Assembly (NCBI GenBank): GCA_947371645.1
Contig: CANBQJ010000181.1
Location: 1-7,365 of the forward strand
Reading direction: 5' to 3'
Origin: Burkholderiales bacterium
GTDB taxonomy: Bacteria > Pseudomonadota > Gammaproteobacteria > Burkholderiales > Burkholderiaceae
Length of the DNA: 7,365 bases
Positions 1 to 6,082 of this stretch are shown here, piece by piece. Numbering within the stretch: position 1 is the first letter of the stretch; each line of letters begins with the position of its first letter. The notes under the pieces are model-generated. The model did not search any database. It was not told where the DNA came from and saw nothing but the letters and a program-made list of their open reading frames with translations. Both the position numbers and the translations under genes were made by a program.

Positions 1-1404
1 ATCCTGCCCGACGACGTCAAGGCCGTGCGCGACGACGCCATCATGGCCACCGGGCGTTCGGACTTCCCCAACCAGGTGAACAACGTCCTGTGCTTCCCCT
101 ACATCTTCCGCGGGGCACTGGATTCGGGCGCGACCACCATCACCGACGAGATGGAGATCGCTGCGGTCTACGCCATCGCCGACCTGGCCCAGGCCGAGCA
201 AAGCGATGTGGTGGCCGCGGCCTATGCCGGTGAATCGCTGAGCTTCGGGCCCGAGTACCTGATCCCCAAGCCCTTCGACCCGCGCCTGATGATCAAGATC
301 GCGCCGGCCGTGGCCAAGGCGGCCGCCGATTCGGGCGTGGCCTCGCGCCCGGTGAAGGACTTCGTGGCCTATGGCGAGAAGCTGCAAAGCTTCGTCTACG
401 CCTCGGGCAACACCATGAAGCCCATCTTCAGCGTGGCCAAGCGCGCCAAGAACAAACGCATCGCCTACGCCGAAGGTGAAAACGAAGGCGTGCTGCGCGC
501 CGCCCAGATCGTGGTCGACGAGAACGTCGCCCGACCCACGCTGATTGGCCGCCCCGGCGTCATCGAGGAAAAGATCGAGCGCTTCGGCCTGCGCATCAAG
601 CCCGGCGTCGACGTCGACCTGGTCAGCACCGAAAACGACCCGCGCTACCGCGACTACTGGCAGACCTACCACCGCCTGGCCGAACGCAAGGGCGTGACCC
701 AGCAGATGGCCAAGATCGAGATGCGCCGCCGCCTCACGCTCATTGCGGCCATGCTGGTGCACAAGGGCGACGCCGACGGCCTGATCTGCGGCACCTGGGG
801 CAACACCGCCCTGCACCTGCACTACATCGACCAGGTGATCGGCAAGCGTGCCGGCGTCAAGACCTACGCCGCCATGACCGGCCTGATCCTGCCGGGCCGC
901 AACGTCAACATCCTCGACACCCACATCAACTACGACCCCACGGCCGCGCAGCTGGCCGAAGTCACCATCATGGCCGCCGAGGAAATGATGCGTTTTGGCC
1001 AGCGCCCCAAGGCCGCGCTGCTGTCGCACTCCAATTTCGGCTCCAGCAACCAGCCTTCGGCGCTGAAGATGCGCGAGGCCCTGGGCCTGATCCAGCAGTT
1101 GGCCCCCTGGCTGGAAGTGGACGGCGAGATGCACGGCGACACCGCCCTGGACAGCGGCTACCGCCAGGAACTCATGCCCCGCAGCTCCCTCAGCGGCGAG
1201 GCCAACCTGCTGGTGTGCCCCAACATCGATGCCGCCAACATCGCCTACAACCTGCTCAAGGTCGCGGCGGGCAACAACATCGCGCTGGGCCCCGTGCTGC
1301 TGGGCGCGGCCAAACCGGTGTGCATCCTCACGCCCTCGGCCACCGTGCGCCGCATCGTCAACATGACCGCCATGACCGTGGCCGACGCCAACGCCGGCCG
1401 CTGA
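1..1404 (+). CDS. maeB: NADP-dependent malic enzyme with C-terminal phosphotransacetylase domain (3' part)
   Basis: This is the C-terminal 467 residues of a MaeB-type hybrid malic enzyme. It decarboxylates malate oxidatively to pyruvate with NADP in the cytoplasm, linking the TCA cycle to pyruvate and NADPH supply. The reading frame is open from base 1, so the real start lies upstream; full-length family members have roughly 750-770 residues. Visible residues 20-70 hold the end of the malic-enzyme NAD(P)-binding domain (GRSDFPNQVNNVLCFPYIFR, then DEMEIAA). After a linker, a PTA-like domain runs from about residue 140 to the end, with AYAEGENEGVLRAA, DADGLICGTWGNTA, VNILDTHINYDP and GEANLLVCPNIDAANIAYNL. 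In this family the PTA part is regarded as regulatory (acetyl-CoA sensing) rather than catalytic. The local motif LLSHSNFGSS lacks the lysine expected in active Pta, which fits. Identification is secure; cofactor preference is inferred from the family. Confidence 0.95.
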   Translation: MLPDDVKAVRDDAIMATGRSDFPNQVNNVLCFPYIFRGALDSGATTITDEMEIAAVYAIADLAQAEQSDVVAAAYAGESLSFGPEYLIPKPFDPRLMIKIAPAVAKAAADSGVASRPVKDFVAYGEKLQSFVYASGNTMKPIFSVAKRAKNKRIAYAEGENEGVLRAAQIVVDENVARPTLIGRPGVIEEKIERFGLRIKPGVDVDLVSTENDPRYRDYWQTYHRLAERKGVTQQMAKIEMRRRLTLIAAMLVHKGDADGLICGTWGNTALHLHYIDQVIGKRAGVKTYAAMTGLILPGRNVNILDTHINYDPTAAQLAEVTIMAAEEMMRFGQRPKAALLSHSNFGSSNQPSALKMREALGLIQQLAPWLEVDGEMHGDTALDSGYRQELMPRSSLSGEANLLVCPNIDAANIAYNLLKVAAGNNIALGPVLLGAAKPVCILTPSATVRRIVNMTAMTVADANAGR

Positions 1405-1473
1405 AACACCACGTCGGCGCGGCTGTCCAGCGCCCCTGCCGCGGAACTTGGCCAGCGTCAAGCCCCGCGCCCA

Positions 1474-1520
1474 AAGGCCCCCTGCCTGCTGACAAAGCGG
1501 CTGCGGGGCCTTGAGCTTTT
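1474..1520 (+). terminator. Probable intrinsic terminator of maeB
   Basis: An inverted repeat pairs AAGGCCCC (1474-1481) with GGGGCCTT (1505-1512), a perfect 8-bp stem. The interior can add a few more pairs. Downstream is only a broken U-rich tract (TTGAGCTTTT), so termination may be partial. It sits 70 bases after the malic enzyme stop and before the ribonuclease gene, where a transcription boundary is expected. Confidence 0.5.
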
Positions 1521-1537
1521 GGCTCGATTTCTATAGA
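1511..1537 (+). promoter_or_regulatory. Weak candidate sigma-70 promoter for the ribonuclease-barstar pair
   Basis: TTGAGC (1511-1516) resembles a -35 box and TATAGA (1532-1537) resembles a -10 box, each matching consensus at 4 of 6 bases. The spacing is 15 bases, shorter than the ideal 17. The -35 box overlaps the tail of the preceding terminator. It is the best promoter-like string I can see in the 269-base gap before the ribonuclease start. Otherwise that gap holds only the terminator and a 6-bp inverted repeat (CGCGGC 1418-1423 with GCCGCG 1438-1443). The call is inference from string matching only. Confidence 0.25.
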
Positions 1538-1673
1538 GTCACGGCTTTAACAAAGAGCTGCATTGCTGAGCGAACAAGGCTGGAAACACAGCACCATGGT
1601 GTCCCGTCAAAGTCAAGGGCATTTCTTCTCAGGCGAGTGCGGCTTGCCCTCAGCTTCCGGGTCGGCACCTCAC

Positions 1674-2108
1674 ATGCCTTCTCGCTGGTCTGTCTGGTAC
1701 CTGGCCGCCGTCTTCACCTTCTGCCTGTTGTTGGGCCTGTTTTTGGGCCTGGGGTGGCAGCCAGCTGAGGCCCGACGCGCAAGCGTAGACACCGTTGGCA
1801 CCGAGACGTCTTCGCGTGCCATTGCCCTGAGTGACCTGCCCCGAGCCGGACAGAACGTGTACCAGCGCATCGTCACAGGTGGGCCCTTCACCTATGGCAA
1901 GGATGGCACCGTGTTCGGCAACCGTGAACGCCAATTGCCCGCTCAGCGACGCGGCTTCTACCATGAATACACCGTGCCCACCCCTGGTGAGCGCGACCGA
2001 GGTGCCCGCCGCATCGTGTGCGGAGGTAAAGATGCCCGTCAACCTGAAACTTGTTTCTACACGCAGGATCACTACCAGAGTTTCAAACTGATCGATCCGT
2101 CCAGATGA
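1674..2108 (+). CDS. Secreted guanyl-specific ribonuclease (RNase Sa / barnase family)
   Basis: A 144-residue exported endoribonuclease of the microbial N1/T1 (barnase, RNase Sa) family, expected to cut single-stranded RNA after guanosine. Residues 1-33 form a signal peptide or membrane anchor, with basic and tryptophan residues, a hydrophobic stretch at about 9-27, and a possible cleavage site after AEA. The mature part of about 111 residues matches the family size. Compared with remembered RNase Sa, the guanine-recognition motif FGNRE lies at 81-85. The catalytic triad is Glu98 (in YHEYTV), Arg113 (in RGARRIV) and His133 (in DHYQSF), so the enzyme looks intact. Cys116 and Cys127 flank the last active-site loop and could form a disulfide. 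The ATG at 1674 was chosen because it gives a normal signal peptide, although its Shine-Dalgarno sequence is poor. An ATG at 1596, with GGA 11 bases ahead, would add 26 residues. The next gene encodes a barstar, supporting the assignment. Confidence 0.9.
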   Translation: MPSRWSVWYLAAVFTFCLLLGLFLGLGWQPAEARRASVDTVGTETSSRAIALSDLPRAGQNVYQRIVTGGPFTYGKDGTVFGNRERQLPAQRRGFYHEYTVPTPGERDRGARRIVCGGKDARQPETCFYTQDHYQSFKLIDPSR

Positions 2109-2130
2109 ACGCCCGCAGGCGGTCTGGACG
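2098..2130 (+). promoter_or_regulatory. Hairpin straddling the ribonuclease stop codon, between nuclease and inhibitor
   Basis: CGTCCAGA (2098-2105) pairs perfectly with TCTGGACG (2123-2130). Inside it, CGCC (2110-2113) pairs with GGCG (2118-2121) around a CGCA loop. The ribonuclease TGA (2106-2108) lies in the internal loop between the two stems. A run of seven T (2153-2159) follows 23 bases after the stem, too far for a standard intrinsic terminator. A role in partial termination, mRNA stability or setting the nuclease-to-inhibitor ratio is inference only. Confidence 0.45.
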
Positions 2131-2197
2131 CGGTTCACCTCAGCACCCGTTCTTTTTTTCTGACCTTCCCAACGCCTACCCGGGCAGTGAGACATCA

Positions 2198-2782
2198 ATG
2201 CACCAAGGGCCACAAGCGATCATGTTGTTGCAATCCGTCCGTCCCAACATCGTTCAGTCCATCCGCGCCTTCCGGCCTGAGGACTTGCAAACTGCGGCCA
2301 ATGCCGTCGGCCAGCACTTCCTTTACACCAACCTGAGTACGGCCCAGAACAAGCAGGAACTGCTGGACATCATTGCGCGCGACTTCCTCTTTCCGGACCA
2401 CTTCGGCAAGAACCTGGACGCGCTCTATGACTGCATCACCGACCTGGTGCACAAGTCCGGCCCCCAGCCTGGCTTCGTGGTCGTGCTGGAGCTGATCCCT
2501 GGCGACAACCGCGTGGACCGCGAAACCCGTGAGCTGCTGCTGGACGCCTTCCGCGACGCCGCCGACTTCTGGGGCGAGCGCAAGATCGCCTTCCGCGTCT
2601 TCTATTCCATCGCCGTCTCGGGCAAAGAGTCTGCCGGCAACTGGGACAAGGCTGAAATTGCCCAGAACGATGCGGTGGTCAAGCCTGTGAAGGTTTCCAA
2701 GAACGCCCCGGCACCCATGGTCATGAACCTGCCACCCATGAGCAGCGTGTTCGACACCTCGGCACTGCTGGCTGCGGCCTGA
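2198..2782 (+). CDS. Barstar-family ribonuclease inhibitor with N- and C-terminal extensions
   Basis: A 194-residue cytoplasmic inhibitor that should bind the ribonuclease encoded just upstream and block its active site before export. The barstar fold spans about residues 40-137. The signature helix is PDHFGKNLDALYDC at 66-79, aligning with PEYYGENLDALWDC of Bacillus barstar. The two critical aspartates, Asp35 and Asp39 of barstar, are kept as Asp74 and Asp78. Other contact positions differ: Tyr29 becomes His68, Trp38 becomes Tyr77 and Glu76 becomes Asp120. Classical barstar has about 90 residues; this protein adds about 39 residues before and 57 after the fold, the latter rich in Pro, Met and Ala. 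The ATG at 2198 was chosen because AGTGAG lies 6 bases ahead. An ATG at 2105 overlaps the ribonuclease stop and one at 2222 has no visible ribosome site. Co-transcription with the ribonuclease is likely, as the gap is 89 bases with no clear promoter. Confidence 0.88.
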   Translation: MHQGPQAIMLLQSVRPNIVQSIRAFRPEDLQTAANAVGQHFLYTNLSTAQNKQELLDIIARDFLFPDHFGKNLDALYDCITDLVHKSGPQPGFVVVLELIPGDNRVDRETRELLLDAFRDAADFWGERKIAFRVFYSIAVSGKESAGNWDKAEIAQNDAVVKPVKVSKNAPAPMVMNLPPMSSVFDTSALLAAA

Positions 2783-2800
2783 TCCCAGGATCCCAGGCAT

Positions 2801-2825
2801 GGGCGGCACCAGGCGGTGCCCGCCC
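2801..2825. repeat. Stable hairpin downstream of barstar
   Basis: GGGCGGCACC (2801-2810) pairs with 2815-2825 across an AGGC tetraloop, forming ten pairs with a single bulged C at 2821. No U tract follows on either strand, so it is not a complete intrinsic terminator alone. It lies in the convergent gap between barstar and slt and could block 3' exonucleases or add to the terminator that follows. Confidence 0.5.
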
Positions 2826-2842
2826 CTCAAGCCCCTCATGAC

Positions 2843-2876
2843 AACCCGGCCCAGCCTCGCGCTGCGCCGGGTTTCT
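2843..2876 (+). terminator. Intrinsic terminator of the ribonuclease-barstar unit
   Basis: AACCCGGC (2843-2850) pairs with GCCGGGTT (2866-2873), an 8-bp GC-rich stem, followed on the + strand by TCTTC. It directly abuts the slt stop codon (2877-2879, - strand). Read from the other side, the same stem could also slow slt transcripts, but the U tract on that side is poor. Confidence 0.65.
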
Positions 2877-5297
2877 TCATGGCAGATCGCCTTCCTCGGG
2901 CGGCGCCGATGTGGCGCGAGGCCCCACCGTCGCGCCCAGCCGCGCCTTCAGCGACAAGGGCTTGCCGTCGATCAGGTGCGCGTACACCACCGCGTTGGAC
3001 AGCACCTTCTTGACGTAGTCCCGCGTTTCGTTGAAGGGGATGTTTTCCACCCAGGCGGCGGCGTCCAGCTTGCTGCCTTCGCGCCAGCGGCGGGGCCGCG
3101 ACGGGCCGGCGTTGTAGGCCGCTGCGGCCAGCGCCTGCATGCCCTGGAAGTCGTCGACCAGCAGCTTGAGGTAGCCCGCGCCGATGCGCAGGTTGGTCAC
3201 CCGGTCGGCGATGCGGTCAGGGTGGTAGTCGATCTGCAGCTTGCGCGCCGTCCAGGCCGCCGTGCCTGGCATGACCTGCATCAGGCCCGAGGCGCCCACA
3301 TTGGACTTGGCCGCCACGATGAAGCGCGACTCCTGGCGGATCAGCCCGTACATGTAGGCAGGGTCCAGCCCCACCTGACGGGCGGCGGTGAGCACGTCCT
3401 CACGGTAGGGGGTAGGGTATCGCTGGGCCAGTGACACCTCATTGCGCGTGCGTTCGCTGGAGTTGATGCAGCGGTCCCAGACCTCGCGGCGGCAGGCTTC
3501 TTCGGCCACGGCCAGCAGTTCGCGGTCGCTCAGGCCGCCGGGCTTGGTGTAGCTCAGGGTGAAGTTCCATTCGCGCACGGCTTCGCCGCGCCAGCCCAGT
3601 TCCAGCATGCGCAGGGCCCGGTCCACGCCGGGCGTGGCGCGGGCCTGGGCCAGTTCGGCCTCGGTCACGGGCGCGGCGGCCACGGGCGGCCTGGCCGGTG
3701 CGCCCAGCAGCTCTTCGCTGGCCAGCTGGCCGTAGAAGGTGAGCGGGTTGGCCACGCGCTGCAGCAGCTCCAGGGCCTGTTTCTTGTGGGCTTCAGCCTG
3801 GGTGTGGTTGCTGGCCTTGCGGGCCAGGTGCTGCACGGCCTTGGCCTTCCAGTACAACCAGGCCGGGTCTTGCTGCTGCTCGGGCGGCATGGCCTCGATG
3901 GCCTGCTCGACCAGTGCCCAGGCGGCCGGGGCGGCGATGGGCGGTGGCGGCAGGCCGTTCGCACCCGCTGGCGCGGCCACGGCGGCGCGCAGGCCCGAGC
4001 GGGCCATCCACGCCAGCGCGTCGGCAGACCAGGACGCGCTCAGGCGCGAGCCATTCGCACCACTTGCCCGACGCTCGCTGGCGCCCAGGGCCAGGGTCTG
4101 CTCGGCCACGGCACGCTCGAAGTACAAGGGCGCCTGGGGCTGCAGGCGCCAGGCCAGGCTGCGCCCCACCTGGGCCAGTGCCCAGGCGGTTTCTTCGCCT
4201 TCCCAGCCCCAGCGCTCGCGGGCACCAGGCTGGTCCAGCGCGGCGGCGGCGGCCACCGGGTCCTGCCCCGTCCAGCGGATGAAGGCCAGCAGGTTCAAGT
4301 CCGCCTGCATCTGCGGCGTCAACCCTGTGGGCCAGGGCCCCAGGGCGGCGGCCAGGTTGGCGTCTGCTCGCGCCCGGGCCTTGTCTTTGGCGCTGACCCT
4401 GCCCTTGCGCTGGTTCTTGCCGGCCTTGCCACGCCCAGGTGCCGGCCCGATCACCGCACCCGGCGAGTGGCCCGATACCTTGGCCACGCCACTGCCTGCG
4501 CCCAGGCTGCCACGGCCTGTGTCAGGGTGCAGCAGCGCCTCGGCCTGGCCCATGAGGCGGTCGACCGACTGGGCCACCTGCTCGCCCAGCAGCTTGGCGC
4601 TTTGCTGCACGGCACGCGGGCGGTCGTTTTCAATGACCAGGCGCAGCTTGCGCCACACGTCAGACGGCTCCAGGATGCCGGCGGCCAGCAGGGCCTGGGC
4701 CATGGCGTCGCAACCGTAGTCGGCGTCTTTCTGGCCCCACCAGGCCTGACGGGCCTGTTCTCGCCATTCGCCGGGCCCTTCCATGGGCAGGCCGCTTTGC
4801 TGCCGCGCCAGCAGCCCCAGGCAGCTGACCTCGCGGTCGTCGTTCATGCGGAAGGTGGGCTGGATGCGCAGGAAAGTGCGCCAGTCCTTGCGCCGGCCCA
4901 GCTCGATCAGCCAGTCGTTGCGCGCGCGGTCGGCCACGTAGGCATCCGGCCAGCGCCCCAGGAATTCGTCCACCTCGGTGGGGCCCATCTCCATCAGGCG
5001 CAACTGGAAGTACCAGTAGTCCACCCAGGGGGCCAGGGGGTGACGGGCCTGGACGACAGCGTCGCGGTCCGCCAGCAGGCGGGCCTTGTCACGCACCCGC
5101 AGGGCCTCGCGCGCGTCCTGCACGGTGCTGTCGTCGCCGTTGGGCGCAGAGGGCGCGGCGATGGCCAGTCCCTCACCCAGGCCGGCCAGGGTGCAGACTG
5201 CCGTCACAATCAGTGCCACAGCGAGCTGCCGCAGAGGCCAGGCGACCGGATGGCCGTGTTCCGGGCCCGGTTGACCCCCATGTTTCATGCGCAGCAT
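2877..5297 (-). CDS. slt: Soluble lytic murein transglycosylase (Slt family)
   Basis: An 806-residue periplasmic lytic transglycosylase that cleaves the MurNAc-GlcNAc bond of peptidoglycan with formation of a 1,6-anhydro-muramyl end, used in wall turnover and recycling. A signal peptide covers about residues 1-48, with a hydrophobic core at 25-47. A long alpha-helical solenoid region follows to about 640. The C-terminal SLT catalytic domain has the catalytic Glu656 in LIRQESRF, then GASGLMQVMP (668-677), AAYNAGP (726-732) and NIPFNETRDYV (752-762). The protein is about 160 residues longer than E. coli Slt70. Two low-complexity stretches explain much of this: a Gly/Lys/Arg-rich linker at about 260-312 and an Ala/Gly/Pro-rich linker at about 403-460. 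The start at 5297 was chosen because AAAGG lies 5 bases ahead. Further upstream extension would run into the divergent cyclo-ligase gene. A second in-frame ATG at 5288 is possible. The gene is convergent with barstar. Confidence 0.93.
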   Translation of the reverse strand: MLRMKHGGQPGPEHGHPVAWPLRQLAVALIVTAVCTLAGLGEGLAIAAPSAPNGDDSTVQDAREALRVRDKARLLADRDAVVQARHPLAPWVDYWYFQLRLMEMGPTEVDEFLGRWPDAYVADRARNDWLIELGRRKDWRTFLRIQPTFRMNDDREVSCLGLLARQQSGLPMEGPGEWREQARQAWWGQKDADYGCDAMAQALLAAGILEPSDVWRKLRLVIENDRPRAVQQSAKLLGEQVAQSVDRLMGQAEALLHPDTGRGSLGAGSGVAKVSGHSPGAVIGPAPGRGKAGKNQRKGRVSAKDKARARADANLAAALGPWPTGLTPQMQADLNLLAFIRWTGQDPVAAAAALDQPGARERWGWEGEETAWALAQVGRSLAWRLQPQAPLYFERAVAEQTLALGASERRASGANGSRLSASWSADALAWMARSGLRAAVAAPAGANGLPPPPIAAPAAWALVEQAIEAMPPEQQQDPAWLYWKAKAVQHLARKASNHTQAEAHKKQALELLQRVANPLTFYGQLASEELLGAPARPPVAAAPVTEAELAQARATPGVDRALRMLELGWRGEAVREWNFTLSYTKPGGLSDRELLAVAEEACRREVWDRCINSSERTRNEVSLAQRYPTPYREDVLTAARQVGLDPAYMYGLIRQESRFIVAAKSNVGASGLMQVMPGTAAWTARKLQIDYHPDRIADRVTNLRIGAGYLKLLVDDFQGMQALAAAAYNAGPSRPRRWREGSKLDAAAWVENIPFNETRDYVKKVLSNAVVYAHLIDGKPLSLKARLGATVGPRATSAPPEEGDLP

Positions 5298-5301
5298 CGC
5301 G

Positions 5302-5307
5302 ACCTTT
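5302..5307 (-). promoter_or_regulatory. Ribosome binding site deciding the slt start
   Basis: On the - strand the string AAAGGT (5307 down to 5302) places its GG 5 bases before the ATG at 5297. No such site precedes the longer alternative starts, which would also overlap the cyclo-ligase gene. This supports ATG 5297 over the ATG 9 bases further in. Confidence 0.6.
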
Positions 5308-5330
5308 GTGCAACTCTTTGTAATGGACTC

Positions 5331-5930
5331 ATGGCGCCAGCCCCCACGCCCACCCCCATCGCAGACGGCTCGGACACCCGCGCAGACCTGCGGCGGCGAT
5401 TGCGCTCCGCACGCCAGGACTGGTCGTCCACCGAGGCCGCTCGCGCCGCCCAGGACGCCCTGACCGCGCGCCTGCAAGACGCCTTGCGACAGATCGAGCC
5501 CCTGGTTCTGGGGGTGTACTGGCCCATGACCGGGGAATTTAACCCATGCGCGCTGGCGCGTTGGGCTCAAGTTGAATTCGGGTGCGCCCTGGCGCTGCCC
5601 TACGCCACGAAGGCGCCGCCCACCATGAAATTCACCACGTGGGATGGCGAGACGCCAACGGGCTACGACGAATGGGGTATACCCAACCCGAACGGGAAGC
5701 CCGTGGAACCCGATGTGCTGATCGTCCCTTGCCTGGGGTTCACGGCCACCGGATACCGGCTCGGTTATGGCGGCGGCTATTACGACCGTTACCTGGGCCA
5801 GCACCCCGAAGTCTGCGCTTTGGGTGCGGCATGGGACGCTGGTCTGTTGGGTACCGCACAGTTCACGCCCGCAGGCCACGATCAGCCCCTGATGGCTGTG
5901 TTCACAGAAGGTCACACTTGGGGCGAATGA
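5331..5930 (+). CDS. ygfA: 5-formyltetrahydrofolate cyclo-ligase
   Basis: A 199-residue cytoplasmic enzyme (5,10-methenyltetrahydrofolate synthetase). It uses ATP to convert 5-formyltetrahydrofolate to 5,10-methenyltetrahydrofolate, returning a dead-end folate to one-carbon metabolism. The basic N-terminal helix (LRRRLRSAR, 20-28) is typical of the family. The central part has PYATKAPPTMKFTTW (90-104) and GIPNP (116-120). The C-terminal signature is DVLIVPCLGF (128-137) followed by GYRLGYGGGYYDRYL (141-155), which contains the phosphate-binding glycines. Length is normal. ATG 5331 was chosen because homology begins soon after it, but its Shine-Dalgarno is weak (GGA only 3 bases ahead). ATG 5280 would add 17 residues and overlap the slt start. 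In many proteobacteria this gene follows 6S RNA; here its neighbour is the divergent slt instead. Confidence 0.95.
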   Translation: MAPAPTPTPIADGSDTRADLRRRLRSARQDWSSTEAARAAQDALTARLQDALRQIEPLVLGVYWPMTGEFNPCALARWAQVEFGCALALPYATKAPPTMKFTTWDGETPTGYDEWGIPNPNGKPVEPDVLIVPCLGFTATGYRLGYGGGYYDRYLGQHPEVCALGAAWDAGLLGTAQFTPAGHDQPLMAVFTEGHTWGE

Positions 5931-5932
5931 TG

Positions 5933-5949
5933 CCCCCCAGCCGGGGGGG
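5933..5949 (+). terminator. GC hairpin after the cyclo-ligase (weak terminator candidate)
   Basis: Six C (5933-5938) face seven G (5943-5949) across an AGCC loop, giving a 6-bp pure GC stem just 3 bases after the cyclo-ligase stop. No U tract follows, so it would be a poor intrinsic terminator. It may instead be a 3'-end stabiliser or a remnant of a dispersed GC-rich repeat. Confidence 0.35.
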
Positions 5950-5967
5950 TAGTGCGCGGGAACCCTA

Positions 5968-5983
5968 TGGCCCGTTCAACGCC
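5968..5983 (+). promoter_or_regulatory. Speculative sigma-54 -24/-12 site upstream of the PEP-CTERM gene
   Basis: TGGCCCGTTCAACGCC carries the GG and GC dinucleotides separated by 10 bases that sigma-54 promoters require. The -24 half matches TGGCAC at 5 of 6 bases, but the -12 half (ACGC for TTGC) is poor. PEP-CTERM genes in exosortase-bearing bacteria are often under a sigma-54 regulator (PrsR), which is why it was considered. It lies about 100 bases before the start codon. It could easily be chance in GC-rich DNA. Confidence 0.2.
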
Positions 5984-6082
5984 GCCACGGCAAGATGCCA
6001 TCCAAGCGCTAACGAAAGCGCGTCTTTAGACAGGGCAAAGCCCGGTGCTCAGCCCGCAACCAACCGAAACAAGGACCAAACC

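Noticed and set aside
930..1142. Short open frame antisense to maeB
   Set aside because: It lies wholly inside a well-supported coding region, and its translation shows no family features.
1405..1673. Possible small gene or RNA between maeB and the ribonuclease
   Set aside because: Open frames here lack ribosome sites and give no recognisable protein. I see only a terminator, a weak promoter-like string and small inverted repeats.
2051..2197. Longer barstar start overlapping the end of the ribonuclease gene
   Set aside because: The extra residues are the ribonuclease 3' end and gap in another frame. The 2198 start has the better ribosome site, though the ATG at 2105 is not fully excluded.
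2782..2797. Tandem copy of ATCCCAGG just after barstar
   Set aside because: Only two 8-base copies are present, too short to call a repeat element or binding site.
3786..5279. Long open frame on the + strand opposite slt, continuous with the cyclo-ligase
   Set aside because: It is an antisense shadow of slt in GC-rich DNA. The translation is rich in Gly, Gln, Arg and Ala with no recognisable domain, and cyclo-ligase homology begins only after 5331.
5298..5915. N-terminal extension of slt on the - strand through the cyclo-ligase gene
   Set aside because: The slt signal peptide and ribosome site place the start at 5297. The extension is antisense to a clear cyclo-ligase gene.
5582..6082. Upstream extension of the PEP-CTERM frame
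   Set aside because: It overlaps the cyclo-ligase in another frame and would put about 167 residues before a textbook signal peptide that has its own AAGGA site.
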